Assembly (NCBI GenBank): GCA_004194705.1
Contig: SADC01000126.1
Span: forward strand, 1-64,000
From: Ditylenchus dipsaci
Lineage: Eukaryota; Nematoda; Chromadorea; Rhabditida; Anguinidae
Reading direction: 5' to 3'
Length of the DNA: 64,000 nucleotides
A program made the translations under genes and the position numbers. This document shows positions 31,590 to 42,100 of this stretch, one piece after another (the first letter of the stretch is position 1; each line of letters begins with the position of its first letter). The notes beneath the pieces are model-generated. The model made no database searches, was not told the origin of the DNA, and saw only the letters and a program-made list of their open reading frames with translations.

Positions 31590-32345
31590 CAGAAGTGGAC
31601 AAAAAATCAGAATCGAACCTGTGCACCATTTTGAGCTATAAAACAAAACGTTCACCACTGCGGTACCGAGGCTACTTTTTCAACCCTATATGGCTCCCCC
31701 TTTTGAAGTGAGTTCTAGCAGAAAAATTCTTGGATAAAATTTCCATTTGTAAGGAAGAGATTTAAACTGTCATAATCTTAATTAGTTGTTGTTCTGGGAG
31801 TTAATTATTTCTGTACAGTCGACGCTCTCTATAACGACGCTCTTTATAATGACTCGCTCTTTATAACGATCCGGAAAAAGGAACTATTTGGTCCTGAGCT
31901 AAGTCATTCAAGTCAAAACGGCGCTCTCTATAACGACTCGGTTAGTCGGTCCCTTGAGAGTCGTTATAGAGAGCTTTGACTGTAAACACCGTTTTAAAAA
32001 AAATCAGGCTTCTGCACTATCAGTTTTTGTGACAAATGTAGTCTTTTTAAAAAAGGCAGATCATCGAAATCAGACAATTTAACTCCCCTGGTGTCAATTA
32101 CATTCATTTTCCACAAAATTAAAAATGAGGCCTAGCCATTTTCATATGAATGCATTAATGCTTATATATTTTCAGCAAATGGCTTTAAATTCCACTCGAC
32201 TCACTGAAGACCAAAGTTCAATAATCTCAATTTTTCTGACTCATTATTCTCAATTGACTTTGTGATCAAAAAGTTGGAAATAATTACGTAAAGCTGCAAG
32301 CCTATCTTGAGCACTCAGAAGTAAACACGGTAGTTTTCGTTAGAA
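31590..32345. repeat. Duplicated segment, copy 1, starting at a tRNA-like end
   Basis: From the tRNA-like sequence AGAATCGAACCTGTGCACC (31,610) through TTCTTGGATAAAATTTCC and GCAAATGGCTTTAAATTCCA to AGCACTCAGAAGT it is nearly identical to 37,540-38,090. It differs by small indels and by the MITE at 31,816-31,982. It contains an exon-like piece (QMALNSTRLTEDQSS after ATATTTTCAG) that is not open for long. Confidence 0.8.
31816..31982. mobile_element. Pogo-like MITE with resolved empty site
   Basis: TA-CAGTCGACGCTCTCTATAACG ... GAGAGCTTTGACTG-TA. The paralogous site at 37,735-37,745 reads TTCTGTAAAACACC without the insert, which shows target TA, its duplication and exact ends. Confidence 0.9.
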
Positions 32346-32489
32346 TTCAAGTTAGCATCCGTGCAGATATTAATTAATGATTAGGAAATTTTTTTGGATT
32401 GGCTGGGCACAATCAGGGACCTTCACGGGTATGGTCCTCTAGGGGGGCACTGCTATTTATTGGCGTGTTAACTTTATTGTATAATACAC

Positions 32490-33610
32490 TCAGAGGGGAT
32501 CAGGACAAACACCCCCGCCGAAACACCCCCGGCGAAACACCCCCGCCGAAACACCCCATTTAACTATTTTACCATGAATCTAATTAACGGCTTTCTTCCA
32601 AAAAAGATGTTGAGCCGCTCTAAAAGAATCAGAATGCTGTAAAAACTGATGAAACATATGTTATTTTGGTTAGTAAAGAACTGTTTCCGAGAAAAGTCTT
32701 CAAGCGAAATTGACTTTTCCCCAGTAGACAAAGGTAAATCATTATAAAAGGTTAAAATTGCGACTCGCTACAAATTGTGACTCGCTACAGTTTTGATTTT
32801 TTTAATTTCATTTTTTTGACAGTTTTTTGCATGTTCTTTTAACTTTTTTTAACTTATGCCTTAGGCTTAGGCAAGGGTAGGCCAGCGCACGTTAGGACGG
32901 GCTCAAACGTGTAATCCTACACTGAGCACCAAAACGCGCCAATTCGAAAAAACTGTAGCGAGTCACAATTTGTATCGAGTCGAATGTCAGTCTTATAAAA
33001 AGGTACCCTTATACTCTAAAAAGATGGAATTGGAACATAGTTTTGTCAACTGGACTTACCGCGTAAAGAAACTCTGGTATGCATGCTTTTTTCATGCATC
33101 CAGAGTCACTTTCGAGTGATTTGTGTCTAAAGTATGTGAGTGTGGCGCATCTCAACTCCAAGCACCCAAGGCCCCTGCGCCCCAAAGGGGCACAGGGGGC
33201 TTGAGGACTAGAGATGCGCGCACACACATACCTTAGACATGATTCCGAGAAGTACTCTTGATCATAAAATGCATATAGAGTCTCTTTTGCCACGGCCCAG
33301 TTGAAAAACATGGTGAGGCAATCGAAGACTACAAACATTTGAATTTCTGACGTTCTGCTTTCTTACTGTGATAGCATATGTAATGACACTTTAACAGCGT
33401 AAAAAAACTTGTTACTATTTAACTTTTTCAGTAAGTGCATTCTGGCCATAAACCTTTATATGGGGGTGTTTCGGCGGGGGTGTTTCGGCCGGGGCTGTTT
33501 TGGCGGGGTGTTTCGCGCGGGGTGTTTCGGCCGGGGGTGTTTTGGCGGGGTGTTCGGCGGGGGTATTTCGGCCGGGGTGTTTCGGCGGGTGTGTTTCGGG
33601 GTGGACCCAC
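32490..33610. repeat. Fold-back element with TGTTTCGGCGGGGG word arrays
   Basis: The left end carries four CCCCCGCCGAAACA words (32,508-32,562). The right end carries about eleven GGGGTGTTTCGGC words (33,462-33,600) in the opposite sense. Inside are a GACTCGCTACAAATTGTG pair (32,757 and, inverted, 32,945) enclosing TTAGGCAAGGGTAGGCCAGC, and a repeat D copy (33,065-33,290). All open frames here are repeat artefacts. Confidence 0.75.
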
Positions 33611-33827
33611 ACTGAGAGCATTGTGTAGTTTAGACGGCCATGAAATTAGTTCAGGTGCTGTTTTTAATGTGCGTACGAGAAATTTTTCACGCTGTTTTGC
33701 CTGGCAAATTTTTAAATCTTCGCCGTGCAATCACATGCTCAGGTATTTTGCTATTACAGTGAACCCTCGATTTAACGACACTCCTCGGGACCGAGCCACA
33801 GTGTCGTAAAACCCCGAAACCCCGATT

Positions 33828-34090
33828 CCGGCCCTATTTAAAAATTGGGCCAATTTTGGTCCCTCCTCTTGACTTTTAGTGTGTTTTCTTAGGCTCAAGG
33901 CTTGGGCAAGGGTAGGCCAGCGTATGTTAAGACAGACTCAAAAGTGGCTTTCTCGATATTAAAAAAAGTAAGAAAAGCAGGTTTAAGTCCGTCCTAACAT
34001 ACGCTGGCCTATACTTCCCTAAGCTTTAAGCCTAGATATCAACATGGGGACCAACAGGGGAAAATGGGCCAATTCTTTAATAGGGCCCGA
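33828..34090. mobile_element. hAT-like MITE, ends GGCCCTATTT
   Basis: GGCCCTATTTAAAAATTGGG ... CCAATTCTTTAATAGGGCC. The flanks CCGATTCC and (C)CGATTTC agree in 7 of 8 if one C of the right end is lost. The core holds GGCTTGGGCAAGGGTAGGCC and its inverse. A pogo-like left end (CAGTGAACCCTCGATTTAAC) lies just upstream at 33,757. Confidence 0.65.
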
Positions 34091-34216
34091 TTTCTGTCTC
34101 GTGTGTCTCATCTCGATGATATCTGTATCAAGTGGTATGCCTTTTCTACAAAAATTAAAATCATTTTTAATTTTTGAAATTTTTTGATTGGAAAGCTAAG
34201 AATCATCATTGTTTAG

Positions 34217-34431
34217 TAGGGTTGTCGAGTTTCGAACTTTTAATTCAAAATTCGAAACTCGAATTTTTTTACGGCCGATTTTTGCATTGGATTGCAGATC
34301 TGATTTTACAATCTATACTCAGAATTAAAAGTTGGGTATAGATTGTAAAATCAGATTTGCAATCCGATGCCAAAAATCGGCCGTAAAAAATTTCGAGTTT
34401 CGAATTAAAAGTTCGAAACTCGACAACCCTA
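34217..34431. mobile_element. hAT-like palindromic MITE, ends TAGGGTTGTCGAG
   Basis: A near-perfect palindrome: TAGGGTTGTCGAGTTTCGAA and its inverse CTCGACAACCCTA. The inner arms repeat GAAACTCGAA and TTTTTACGGCCGAT. Flanks TTGTTTAG / ATTTTTAG match 6 of 8. The end resembles the 48.2 kb element. Confidence 0.75.
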
Positions 34432-34456
34432 ATTTTTAGTGAAGCATGACTGTAGA

Positions 34457-36735
34457 AAAATCCTTAAAAAAACATACATGCAAAACTTTTCCCTTCCTTC
34501 TGTAGTACTTGACTAGGGCAGCAAACTTAAAGCATTTTAAACGCTTCATTATTCTGTCAGAGTTGTCTTCAGGACGGCCACCACTGTAAATTGAAAATCA
34601 TAGTTATTGTCTGAAATATAAAAAAAATTGCCTGCTTTTGCCTCTTTTCAATAATCGCTGAAACAGAGCTTCTTTGTCAGCTATATCAAAATGTAGGACA
34701 CAGGTGCAGGCTTGTATCTTGAACATTTTTTACATAGGATTTTGTTGTTCAAATTTATTTACAAAAAATTACCTCACATTCAAACTGGATCACCTCATCC
34801 ACTTTGATAGGAAAGCCGTCGATCAGAAATCCTGGCCAATGACTCTTGCTTTCCAACTGTTCATCAAAATTCTTTGATAATGTCAAGTCCTAGTCTCTGT
34901 AAAAACAAAGTTCAATAAATTGGATTATATTTTATTTACAAGGGTCAAAAGCCGCCCATGAAGACATTTTTGCAATAGACACCTTATTTCCTAACGAAAG
35001 TTTCAAAAAAAAAGTTTGCAAGCACCGAACTTAACGAACCTTCGACTTAACGAAACTCTTGTCCGGTCTTCAGAGGTTTCGTCAAGATGAGGTTTGACTG
35101 CACTTGTTTATTTGCGCAAATCGACTTTTTGGCGCAAATTTTGTTTTGCCTGTTTCTCTCGAAAAAAAAACATATTTGTCAAGGTTTGAACGCCATCAGG
35201 GAGCCCTGCGATTTTATTTTCTTATAAACCATTATTTATTGCATTATCTCACGAAAATGTTAAATAATAAGGTCAAAATATGAACCAAATTATTGTTCTG
35301 ATTTCCTCCATACTTTAACCTTATTGTCTTACATTTTTGCGAGATAATGCAACAAATAATACTTCATCAGAAAGTAGAAGCGCAGGGCTACCCCATGGTA
35401 TTAAACCTTAAAAATGAAAGTTTTTGATAGAAGCAGTAAAGGCAAATTTTTGGGCCAAAAGTAGGTTTGCGCCGAATGAAGTCGGCGCTACTCGGTTTTA
35501 CAAGACCCCCCACCTCCCCCTCGAACAGCTACTCGGTTTTTCTCGAGAAAATTAGTACATTTACTCAAAATAAGTACATTTTAGGGTTAAAACCTTTAAA
35601 AAACCAATGAAAATTTTCGTTAAATTTTTATAAACTATCATTTATAATATATTTATTTTAGATAGCTAGTAAACTGACCATGGGAATGGCTTGCCGTCTT
35701 GAGCTTTCCGCAATTTGTCGGCTAACATAGCAGATCTTGGAGATCCTGCAGCTATTTCAGCCCGGATGTAGTCACCCACACTTAAATGCTCCAATCCATA
35801 TTTAGACGCTATTAACTTGCTTTGTGTTCCTTTTCCAGCTCCGGGATAACCTTGAAAATGATGAAAATTTTTCATTGAATTTGTAATATATAAAATTCAT
35901 AAAACACTTTTTGACGATTTTTTTTTAAATGAAAAGTTTTGTGGGATTTTGGGCCTTATCCGATTTTGTCTTGGTCCCCCCTGTTGAGTTTTTTTTGTTA
36001 TTTTTCAGGCTTAGGCAAGGGTAGGCCAATGTACGTCAGGTGGGACTTAAACATGAATCTAAAACATGTTCGAATCCGTCCTATCATACGCTGGCCTACT
36101 CTCGCCTTAGCTTAGAACTGGGAAGGTACCGTATTTACTCTAATATTAGCCCCGGGCCACTACACTTCGGAAGGAGGCTACAATCGAAGGGAGGGGCAAA
36201 ACGGCCTGAATAGGCCAGTTTCAGGAGGGTTACTATTTCTTCTACTTTATAGTAAATACAGTAACTGTATTTTTGAAAAAAAGTTTGTACTTTTTAAGGA
36301 CCGTAAATCTTTAGTCAAATTTTTTTTCGCTTCAAAATGACATTAAGCACTAGACAAAATAGCATGTTTTACGAAAAACGATCAAATTGTACTTTTTTGG
36401 CGAAATGCAAACATTTCCAAAAATTTTGAGTTACGTACCCAGTCTTAAATAAAAAAAAAACAACAGGGTAACAAGGCGAAAACCTCCTTATTTGGATAGG
36501 GCCGATTTTCGGGTTGTGCTTTTCATACGAAATATATAATGTAGAAGTCCAGAAAATAACGACTATGTTTAAATTTCGAAATATTTTATATGAATTTTAT
36601 TTTGATAAAATAACTGACCAACGATAAAGAAGATGTGAGCGTAGCAACCATTCAACTGAGTAGATTAAACTTCTCAATAGGCAGTCGTGGCTTTAATTCT
36701 GATGTCACCAGTGTTTTATTCTTGCTAGTTTCCAT
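34457..36735 (-). CDS. Adenylate / UMP-CMP kinase family protein
   Basis: Transfers phosphate from ATP to a nucleoside monophosphate in the cytosol. Exons on the minus strand: 36,735-36,619, 35,850-35,679, 34,889-34,773, 34,717-34,632 and 34,583 to about 34,457. A further terminal exon was not found; the piece near 34,150 is doubtful. Start METSKNKTLVTSELKPRLPI; P-loop IVGYPGAGKGTQ; NMP-binding region YGLEHLSVGDYIRAEIAAGS; the Walker-B-like GFLIDGFP; lid and C-terminal part KRGKSSGGRPEDN, IMKRLKCF, ALVKYYRRKGKVLH. Bases are missing at about 36,640 (between NLLS and NGCYAHIFF) and 35,693 (AAGCC for AAGGCC). The exon 4 donor appears to be GC (AG|GCAATT). The 21-residue N-terminal extension is unusual. 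The GKSSG.R.DDN-like lid favours the UMP-CMP or adenylate kinase 1 group. Confidence 0.85.
35180..35410. repeat. Fold-back element in kinase intron 2
   Basis: GAGCCCTGCG ... TTATTGCATTATCTCACGAAAATG and, inverted, CATTTTTGCGAGATAATGCAA ... CGCAGGGCTACC. Nearby are a pogo-like right end (35,033-35,103) and fragments of the CGGCGCTACTCGGTTTTAC element (35,475-35,545). Confidence 0.55.
35952..36503. mobile_element. hAT-like MITE in kinase intron 1, with nested CCGTATTTACTCT MITE
   Basis: GGCCTTATCCGATTTTGTCT ... GGATAGGGCC, inner arms CTTGGTCCCCCCTGTTG and GGCTTAGGCAAGGGTAGGCC. At 36,129-36,261 a TA-flanked CCGTATTTACTCTAATATTAG ... TAGTAAATACAG element is nested. Confidence 0.7.
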
Positions 36736-37134
36736 ATTAAATCTGAAAACACCAAATAACGCTGCTATTACATACAATTCCAGATTAAAAATCACAAGTG
36801 TAAATTGTAATTAAGCTTCTGTTTGGTAGTAAAACTGTTTTTAAACTTGAAAATTTCACGAATATTTCAGTGTATAAAAATTGTTTGCAAAAAAATTGTT
36901 TTCGTTTCTGGTTACATCTGAATTCTTTGTTAGTAGAAATAAACGTTTTGTTATTGTTAGACAGTAAACAAAAACAGAATTTGAAATTTAGGTTAACATG
37001 GATCGAATAGCGATGACGATATAAACAAATAGCACAAATGTTTTGAATAAATAAGTCAGTTTGTTTTTGTAAATTGTTGTTTATTTGTGTTTCAATTACT
37101 TTTTGTTTACGCTTTTCCAATAAACAGGCATGCG

Positions 37135-37312
37135 TATATAGTAAAGTATTTAAAGGCGGAGGCCCGTTTAAAAGGCCCTCCGACAAGCTACTTAGGTTGA
37201 AAAATTCGACGCTACTCATTTTTAAGCTAAGCCTAAGGCCCAGACCTGAGGGTCAAGTCTGATTGCTGAGCATAGAAATTTTTTGGGGGAGGGTCCTAAA
37301 CCGAGTAGCGCC
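37135..37312. repeat. MITE with CGACGCTACTC / GAGTAGCGCCG ends
   Basis: Right end GGGGGAGGGTCCTAAACCGAGTAGCGCCG. The left side is eroded (TTCGACGCTACTCATTTTTA). It contains AAGCCTAAGGCCCAG words. The intact relative is at 48,487-48,745. The stretch 36,740-37,130 shows no supported gene. Confidence 0.55.
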
Positions 37313-37317
37313 GAAAA

Positions 37318-37605
37318 TTCGTCCTGGGTGGCGCAGTAGATAAGCATTCGTGTTTTATGGCCCAAAATGGTGCGCAGGTTTGATCATACGAGGTGACACG
37401 CTATTTATTTGACTTGTTTGGCCGATTTTCGGGGTAATTGAACTTTTCAGCGTCATATTTGGAATCAGCAACCCAAATTACCCCAAACTGGTCAAACAAG
37501 TAAAAGCAAGAAAAAAAAGTAAAGTACAAGCATGCAGAATCGAACCTGCGACCGTTTTGAGCTATAAAACAAAAACGCTCACCCACTGCGATACCGAGGC
37601 TACTT
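37318..37605. repeat. Palindromic element with tRNA-like sequence at both ends
   Basis: The left end runs TGGGTGGCGCAGTAGATAAG (A-box-like TGGCGCAGTNG) ... GGTGCGCAGGTTTGATCAT (B-box-like). The right end is the inverse (AGAATCGAACCTGCGACC ... CGCTCACCCACTGCG). The interior is itself palindromic (TTTGACTTGTTTGGCCGATT and inverse). It is not a functional tRNA: no consistent cloverleaf can be drawn. A/B boxes are those of RNA polymerase III promoters. Confidence 0.6.
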
Positions 37606-37617
37606 TTCCAACCTTAT

Positions 37618-38090
37618 CTGGCTCCCCTTTTGAAGTAAGTTCTAGCAGAAATTCTTGGATAAATTTCCATTTGTAAGGAAGAGATTTAAACTGTCATAAT
37701 CTTAATTAGTTGTTGTTCTGGGAGTTAATTACTTCTGTAAAACACCGTTTTAAAAAATCAGGCTTCTGCACTATCAGTTTTGTGACAAATGTAGTCTTTT
37801 AAAAAAGGCAGATCATCGAAATCAGACAATTTAACTCCCCTGTGTCAATTACATTCATTTCCACAAAATTAAAAAATGAGGCCTAGCCGTTTTCATATGA
37901 ATGCATTAATGCTTATATATTTTCAGCAAATGGCTTTAAATTCCACTCGACTCACTGAAGACCAAAGTTCAATAGACTCAAAATTCTGACTCATTATTCT
38001 CAGTTGACTTTGTGATCAAAAAGTTGGAAAATAATTACGTAAAGCTGCAATCCTATCTTGAGCACTCAGAAGTGAAAAATGTAGGTTTTG
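37618..38090. repeat. Duplicated segment, copy 2 (empty site copy)
   Basis: Nearly identical to 31,690-32,345 but without the pogo-like MITE. The rest of 38,090-38,450 shows no gene I can support. Confidence 0.8.
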
Positions 38091-38454
38091 TCTATTCACA
38101 CATGAAAAAACCAGATCACAAAATTGCACTCAATGTAAAACTTCTATGTAAGCGCTAGGAACATATGGTCAGGCATCTGCCGAAGGCCTTTTGACTCATT
38201 CAAAAAGGCGCCTTTTCCACACGGCAACTTGAGAAAATAAAAAGCTGGGCTCAAATCACCGTCCACATCATGAATTTGCTGAGTATTATGCTGGCGACCC
38301 GGAAAACAGTTTTGTAATATCCAGGCACAAACTTTTAGCAGCCTGGCATAGGCCTAGTCAAAAAATTAAGGCCCGGCCCGTCTTCCAAATTTTCAACGAA
38401 TTTTCATAGCCAACCAACTTTACATAGTCTACATATTCACATAGTTAAAGGCCA

Positions 38455-38700
38455 TCGCCGTCCCAACAACGGTCGTCCCCCGCCAATTCAAAAAATTCCT
38501 AAATATTGAACTTCTGTACGGAATTTTCAACTTGGTTTCTCACATAACTATACATAAAATTAAATTATAGGCTTGTTTCGTTAGAAATCAAGCTAAAAAA
38601 TCCGTACGGAACGTCAATGATTAGGCGAAAAATTTTGAATTAGCGGGGGGAAGGGGGGGGGAGCAATTCAAAACAGGTGGCAACTTTAACGAACCCTTTC
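38455..38700. repeat. Family A MITE
   Basis: TTAA-AGGCCATCGCCGTCCCAAC ... GTCCCCCGCCAATTCAAAAA ... TTTTGAATTAGCGGGGGG. The right outer end is less clear, ending near GGTGGCAACT-TTAA. Confidence 0.65.
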
Positions 38701-38812
38701 AGCCCTTTAACGAAATTTTCATAACTAATATAATTTATATAGTCAACAAATCTCAAATAGTCAACCAATTTATCATAGTCAACTAATTTCACATAGTTAA
38801 AAATAATGCATA

Positions 38813-38950
38813 CCGTATTTATTCTAATAAATAACCCGGGTCTTATATTTTCAAACCCTGAAAATCTTTAAATTGTCAATCGAAAATGGCCTTAACTCTG
38901 AAATCTTATTCAAAATATAGAGGGGGTGTCTTTTATTAGAAGGAATACGG
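38813..38950. mobile_element. CCGTATTTATTCT-family MITE, TA duplication
   Basis: TA-CCGTATTTATTCTAATAAAT ... TTTTATTAGAAGGAATACGG-TA. Confidence 0.75.
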
Positions 38951-39167
38951 TAGCCAACAAACTTTTTAATATTTTCCGGACAGTGCACAGGACACGTTGC
39001 GTTTTTTGAAACGGCCGGGCTGGCAACCAGACAGTTCCTGCTATCAGTAGAATTTGCCGCGCGACGATTTTTACTATGTTTATAAACTACAGTCGACTCT
39101 GTCAATAAGGCACGGGCTGGCCGTGCACATGCCTGTATCCAGCACAAAATATACCGAGGGTCATTAT

Positions 39168-42100
39168 ATGACAATGAAAACGAGTCAAAATCAAAGCGAT
39201 AACAAACTACTTAGGTTGTTGTTGAGAACATTGGCAAAGACATGGGCTTTAATTCAACTGTGTTCAAGCTTACTATTTATATGACTGATCCAGCTTTTTT
39301 GCCGTTAACAGTTGTTGTGAAAACATTAAGCATTGTAAGGAATTTTAATTTTGAAAATGCAATCATTCAAAAAACAATAATTCGAAAAAAAAACTTAAGA
39401 ATCGTGAAGATTTGCCCTTGCTTACTGTTGGTGAGCAAATACATAACAATGAGTGTGAATTCTACAAGCAATTTTCTGGCAGAGAAATTATTGCAATGCC
39501 TGAAATTTACTTTCTGCAAAAGTTAATGATGGAAATCAAGGAATAATTGTTATGCAAGACCTCACACGCGTGGGCCATATTTCAAGCCGCACCCTGAATC
39601 TATGTGTTGATCAGGCATGTTTTTTTAAATATTAACTAATACAGTCAGCTCTTGACAGTCAAGGCAAATACCGTATATTCTCTAATAGAAGGCCCGGGCC
39701 TTCTATTTTTCAACCCTAAAAAATTCGGAAAAAATTTGGGTCGATTTTGAGATTTTTGCGTGCTCAACCAAAATTTTAAAAGTGGAATCAGGTAAGCTCG
39801 TGTTAACTAAGAAAACGCGAAAAAACAGATTCGCGAATTTCTTTTTCTAGGCTGATATATAGGTCCTCAAGGGGCCTTCTATTAGAGAGGGGTCTTCTAT
39901 TAGAGAGGGGCCTTCTAATCGAGAATATACGGTACTACTCCTTTTAAGCAAAAAGCATTTGTTATATATTTTTGTAATCCTTATGGTTTGTGAAGTTTTT
40001 TTTTAATTCTTTAAGCACTCTTGTTCCTAAAATTTCGAAATTTAATCAAACTAACTGAATATGATCATTAAAACTTCCCAGAATCAATCGCCCTAAGTTA
40101 TGACTGTGAAACAGAGCTTTCACATTTTTTTGAGTAAGTATATTTTGACTTTTTTTTTAAATATTCATTTTATCTGCAATCAGACATTCCCTACTATCAG
40201 TAGAATTTGCCGCTCGACAATTTTTACTACAGTCGACGCTCTCTATAAGATACACCCCTAAAATTAGTTCCTACCTAGGATCCGACACTATTTTTAACAT
40301 CATTTCTGATGTGTTTGCCAAATGTGATTCGTCAGTCTAGTCGGAAATATCGTAAGGATTCCGATTTTGCCGATCATTTTTGAGAAATTATATACCGTAT
40401 TTACTCTAATAGTAGCCCCCCCTCTAATTGTAGCCCCCCCCTCAACTTTGAGAGTCTGGATCTCGTGCAGAGTCAATATTTTGCAAAGCTTTTTATTGCA
40501 TTTTCTTAGCTCCCACGAGCTCTACCGATTCTGCTTTTTAGATTTTTATTTTCACCTAAAAATCTCGAGATCAACCTCAAACTTTTCCGATTTTTGGTAG
40601 GTTGAAAATTAGTAGCCCCGGGCTACTATTAGAGTAAATACGGTAGTTTTGCCATTTTTACGCAGAGGTATCTTATATGGAGCGTTGCGGGTAGAAATGG
40701 CAAAACTATATAATTTCTCAAAAATGATCGGCAAAATCGGAACCCTTGCAATATTTCCGACTAGACTGACGAATCACATTTGGCGAAACATTTCAGAAAT
40801 GAGGTTAAAAAAAGTGTCGGACCCTAGGTAGGAACGAACTTTCGGGTATATTATATAGACCGTCGACTGTTTTAAACCCAAGAAAAACGATTTTCAAGAC
40901 AAAAAGTTTATCGTTCTTTTCACTTGTCTCGACCACTCACCTTTATTGACATTAAACTAGTCAAATTTAAGATAAAATAAAACTGTGTCAGGATAAGTGA
41001 ATAGTATTGGCTATATTTTCTTAGCATCTCCAAAAATTCTATGTATAATTTTGAATGCCTCAACCTGTAAATTCAAGGTCGTGGATACCGTTGCACAGAT
41101 CGCCAAGCTGCACACACACATTTTTGCTATGAAAATATCAAATCCTTAGGAAGGCGATATTGTCATGTTTATGAAAATACCTCCGGTAATGAGCCAGCTT
41201 TTGATGCCTTTTTGAAAACACTCAACCAAAGTGATCAAGGTTAGCTTTATTTTGTGGAAAGAAACCGTGTAAAATTGCCTCAGGTTAGCAGGACTCTTTT
41301 AATCAATGATTTTTTTCACCAACTACCTTCTGAAATATTTTTTTCAAATAAATCTACACATCTTTAGAAAAATTATTTTTCTTCGACCTTTTTTTGGAAT
41401 ATTTCAGTAGTTTAAATCATATAGCAGCCTTTTTTATCCTTGATTGTTGGGATATGACCATAAGTTTCACTGGTATCCTTCTAAAGGGCCATCGCCGTCT
41501 ATGACAACGTTTTCCCCCGCCAATTCAATAAAATTTCCTAATCGTTGATCTTCTCTAATGATTTTTCAACTTGGTTTCTAACAAAGCAAGGCCTAAAATT
41601 CAATTTTACGTATAGTTTTGTTAGAAACTAAACTGAAAAAGTTCGATGATTTTGTAAAAATTTTTTTAAATTAACAGGAAAAAATTTAAAAACACGTGAT
41701 GATGGTCCTTTAAAACATGACGTTCCCACTTACAGTCAACTCTCGATTTAACGAACCCCTGGGGACCGGCAAAATGTTCGTTAAACGAGAGTTTCGTTAA
41801 ATCAGGAGTTAATTTCAGTCATTTTATTTAATGGCTGTCCGAATAGGCGTTGAAAAAAAGTTCGTTAAATCACGAGTTTCGTTAAATCGAGAGTTGACTG
41901 TACTGTATTCTCTCTAATAAGCGTCCTCCCAAAAGCCGGAAAATGTACCAAACTTTTTTTGTCGATTACACAAATTTTTCTTTATTAAAATTTACATGAT
42001 CATTCACAGCCATATATGAAAATGACGCCAAGAAACAGGGCTACATTTTTGAGTACAAGGTTGCAAATGAGTATGTAAATAAAAATTACAAAAACGTCAC

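Noticed and set aside
31600..31685. tRNA gene candidate (A-box and B-box like sequence)
   Set aside because: No cloverleaf with paired acceptor and anticodon stems could be drawn, and it recurs as the end of a palindromic repeat at 37.3-37.6 and 51.4-52.1 kb.
33409..33809. Gly/Phe-rich and Pro/Thr-rich overlapping frames
   Set aside because: Translation of the TGTTTCGGCGGGGG word array; present on both strands.
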